A DNA stretch of 64,000 bases from Siphlonurus alternatus (Eukaryota > Arthropoda > Insecta > Ephemeroptera > Siphlonuridae), in assembly GCA_949825025.1 (NCBI GenBank), contig OX463780.1, positions 37,490,979 through 37,554,978 on the forward strand, given 5' to 3'. Positions 63,877 to 64,000 of this stretch are shown in pieces; positions within the stretch are counted from its first letter, which is position 1, and each line of letters starts with the position of its first letter. A program made the translations under genes and the position numbers. The notes under the pieces are model-generated. The model was not told the origin of the DNA. It worked only from the letters and a program-made list of their open reading frames with translations, and did not search any database.

Positions 63877-64000
63877 GTATGTACCCATTCTCGTCTCAAA
63901 TTGTACACTGAGCGTCACATTTAATTTGAATTTCGTCATGTTTCTAATGTCATTGAGAGAGAGAGCCTCACAGAAATTTTCCCGATGAAAAAAAAGTTAA
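63877..64000 (+). other. Start of the following intron
   Basis: It begins GTATGT and runs off the window. It contains a short AGAGAGAGAG tract near 63956. Confidence 0.85.

Noticed and set aside
63597..63908. Two minus-strand frames opposite the Ig exon (also 38230-38451 opposite the first exon)
   Set aside because: Shadows of the real exons; the plus strand has the Ig motifs and correct splice sites.

Overview
The window is nuclear DNA from a eukaryote, almost certainly an arthropod and possibly a crustacean. It is very AT-rich, carries many long (GA/CT)n and (TA)n microsatellites, has no compact coding, and is packed with non-autonomous DNA transposons. The only convincing coding sequence is two exons, at 38346-38478 and 63668-63876 on the + strand. 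They are separated by a 25.2 kb intron and splice in phase into one V-type immunoglobulin domain very like the first Ig domain of the arthropod sidestep (Side) family of neuronal cell-surface receptors. The crustacean guess rests on genome style only.

From 1 to 38345 I recognise no exon. This part lies upstream of the first visible exon, and since that exon begins inside a codon, at least one 5' exon must lie in this stretch or beyond the window. It holds microsatellites, several hairpin MITEs, and a 3.9 kb element (20656-24530) with 1.2 kb, almost identical inverted arms. The spacer of that element holds a 139 bp hairpin MITE and a minus-strand SINE-like element whose head derives from 5S rRNA.

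The 25 kb intron (38479-63667) holds three unrelated palindromic elements within 1 kb (42093-43018), more MITEs, and a 3.5 kb foldback transposon (53334-56861). The foldback element has a perfect 9 bp target duplication and arms built from 36 bp tandem repeats in opposite orientations. A MITE has inserted into one of these repeat units, leaving a readable 2 bp target duplication.

The palindrome TGACGTCA (CRE core) occurs at least 14 times by eye in the first 47 kb. Five of these are inside one MITE family, so that family may be spreading CREB/ATF-type sites. The window ends 124 bases into the intron after the second exon.

No rRNA gene, tRNA gene, CRISPR array or autonomous transposase was recognised. 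All calls were made by reading; repeat identities and family names are not database-checked.
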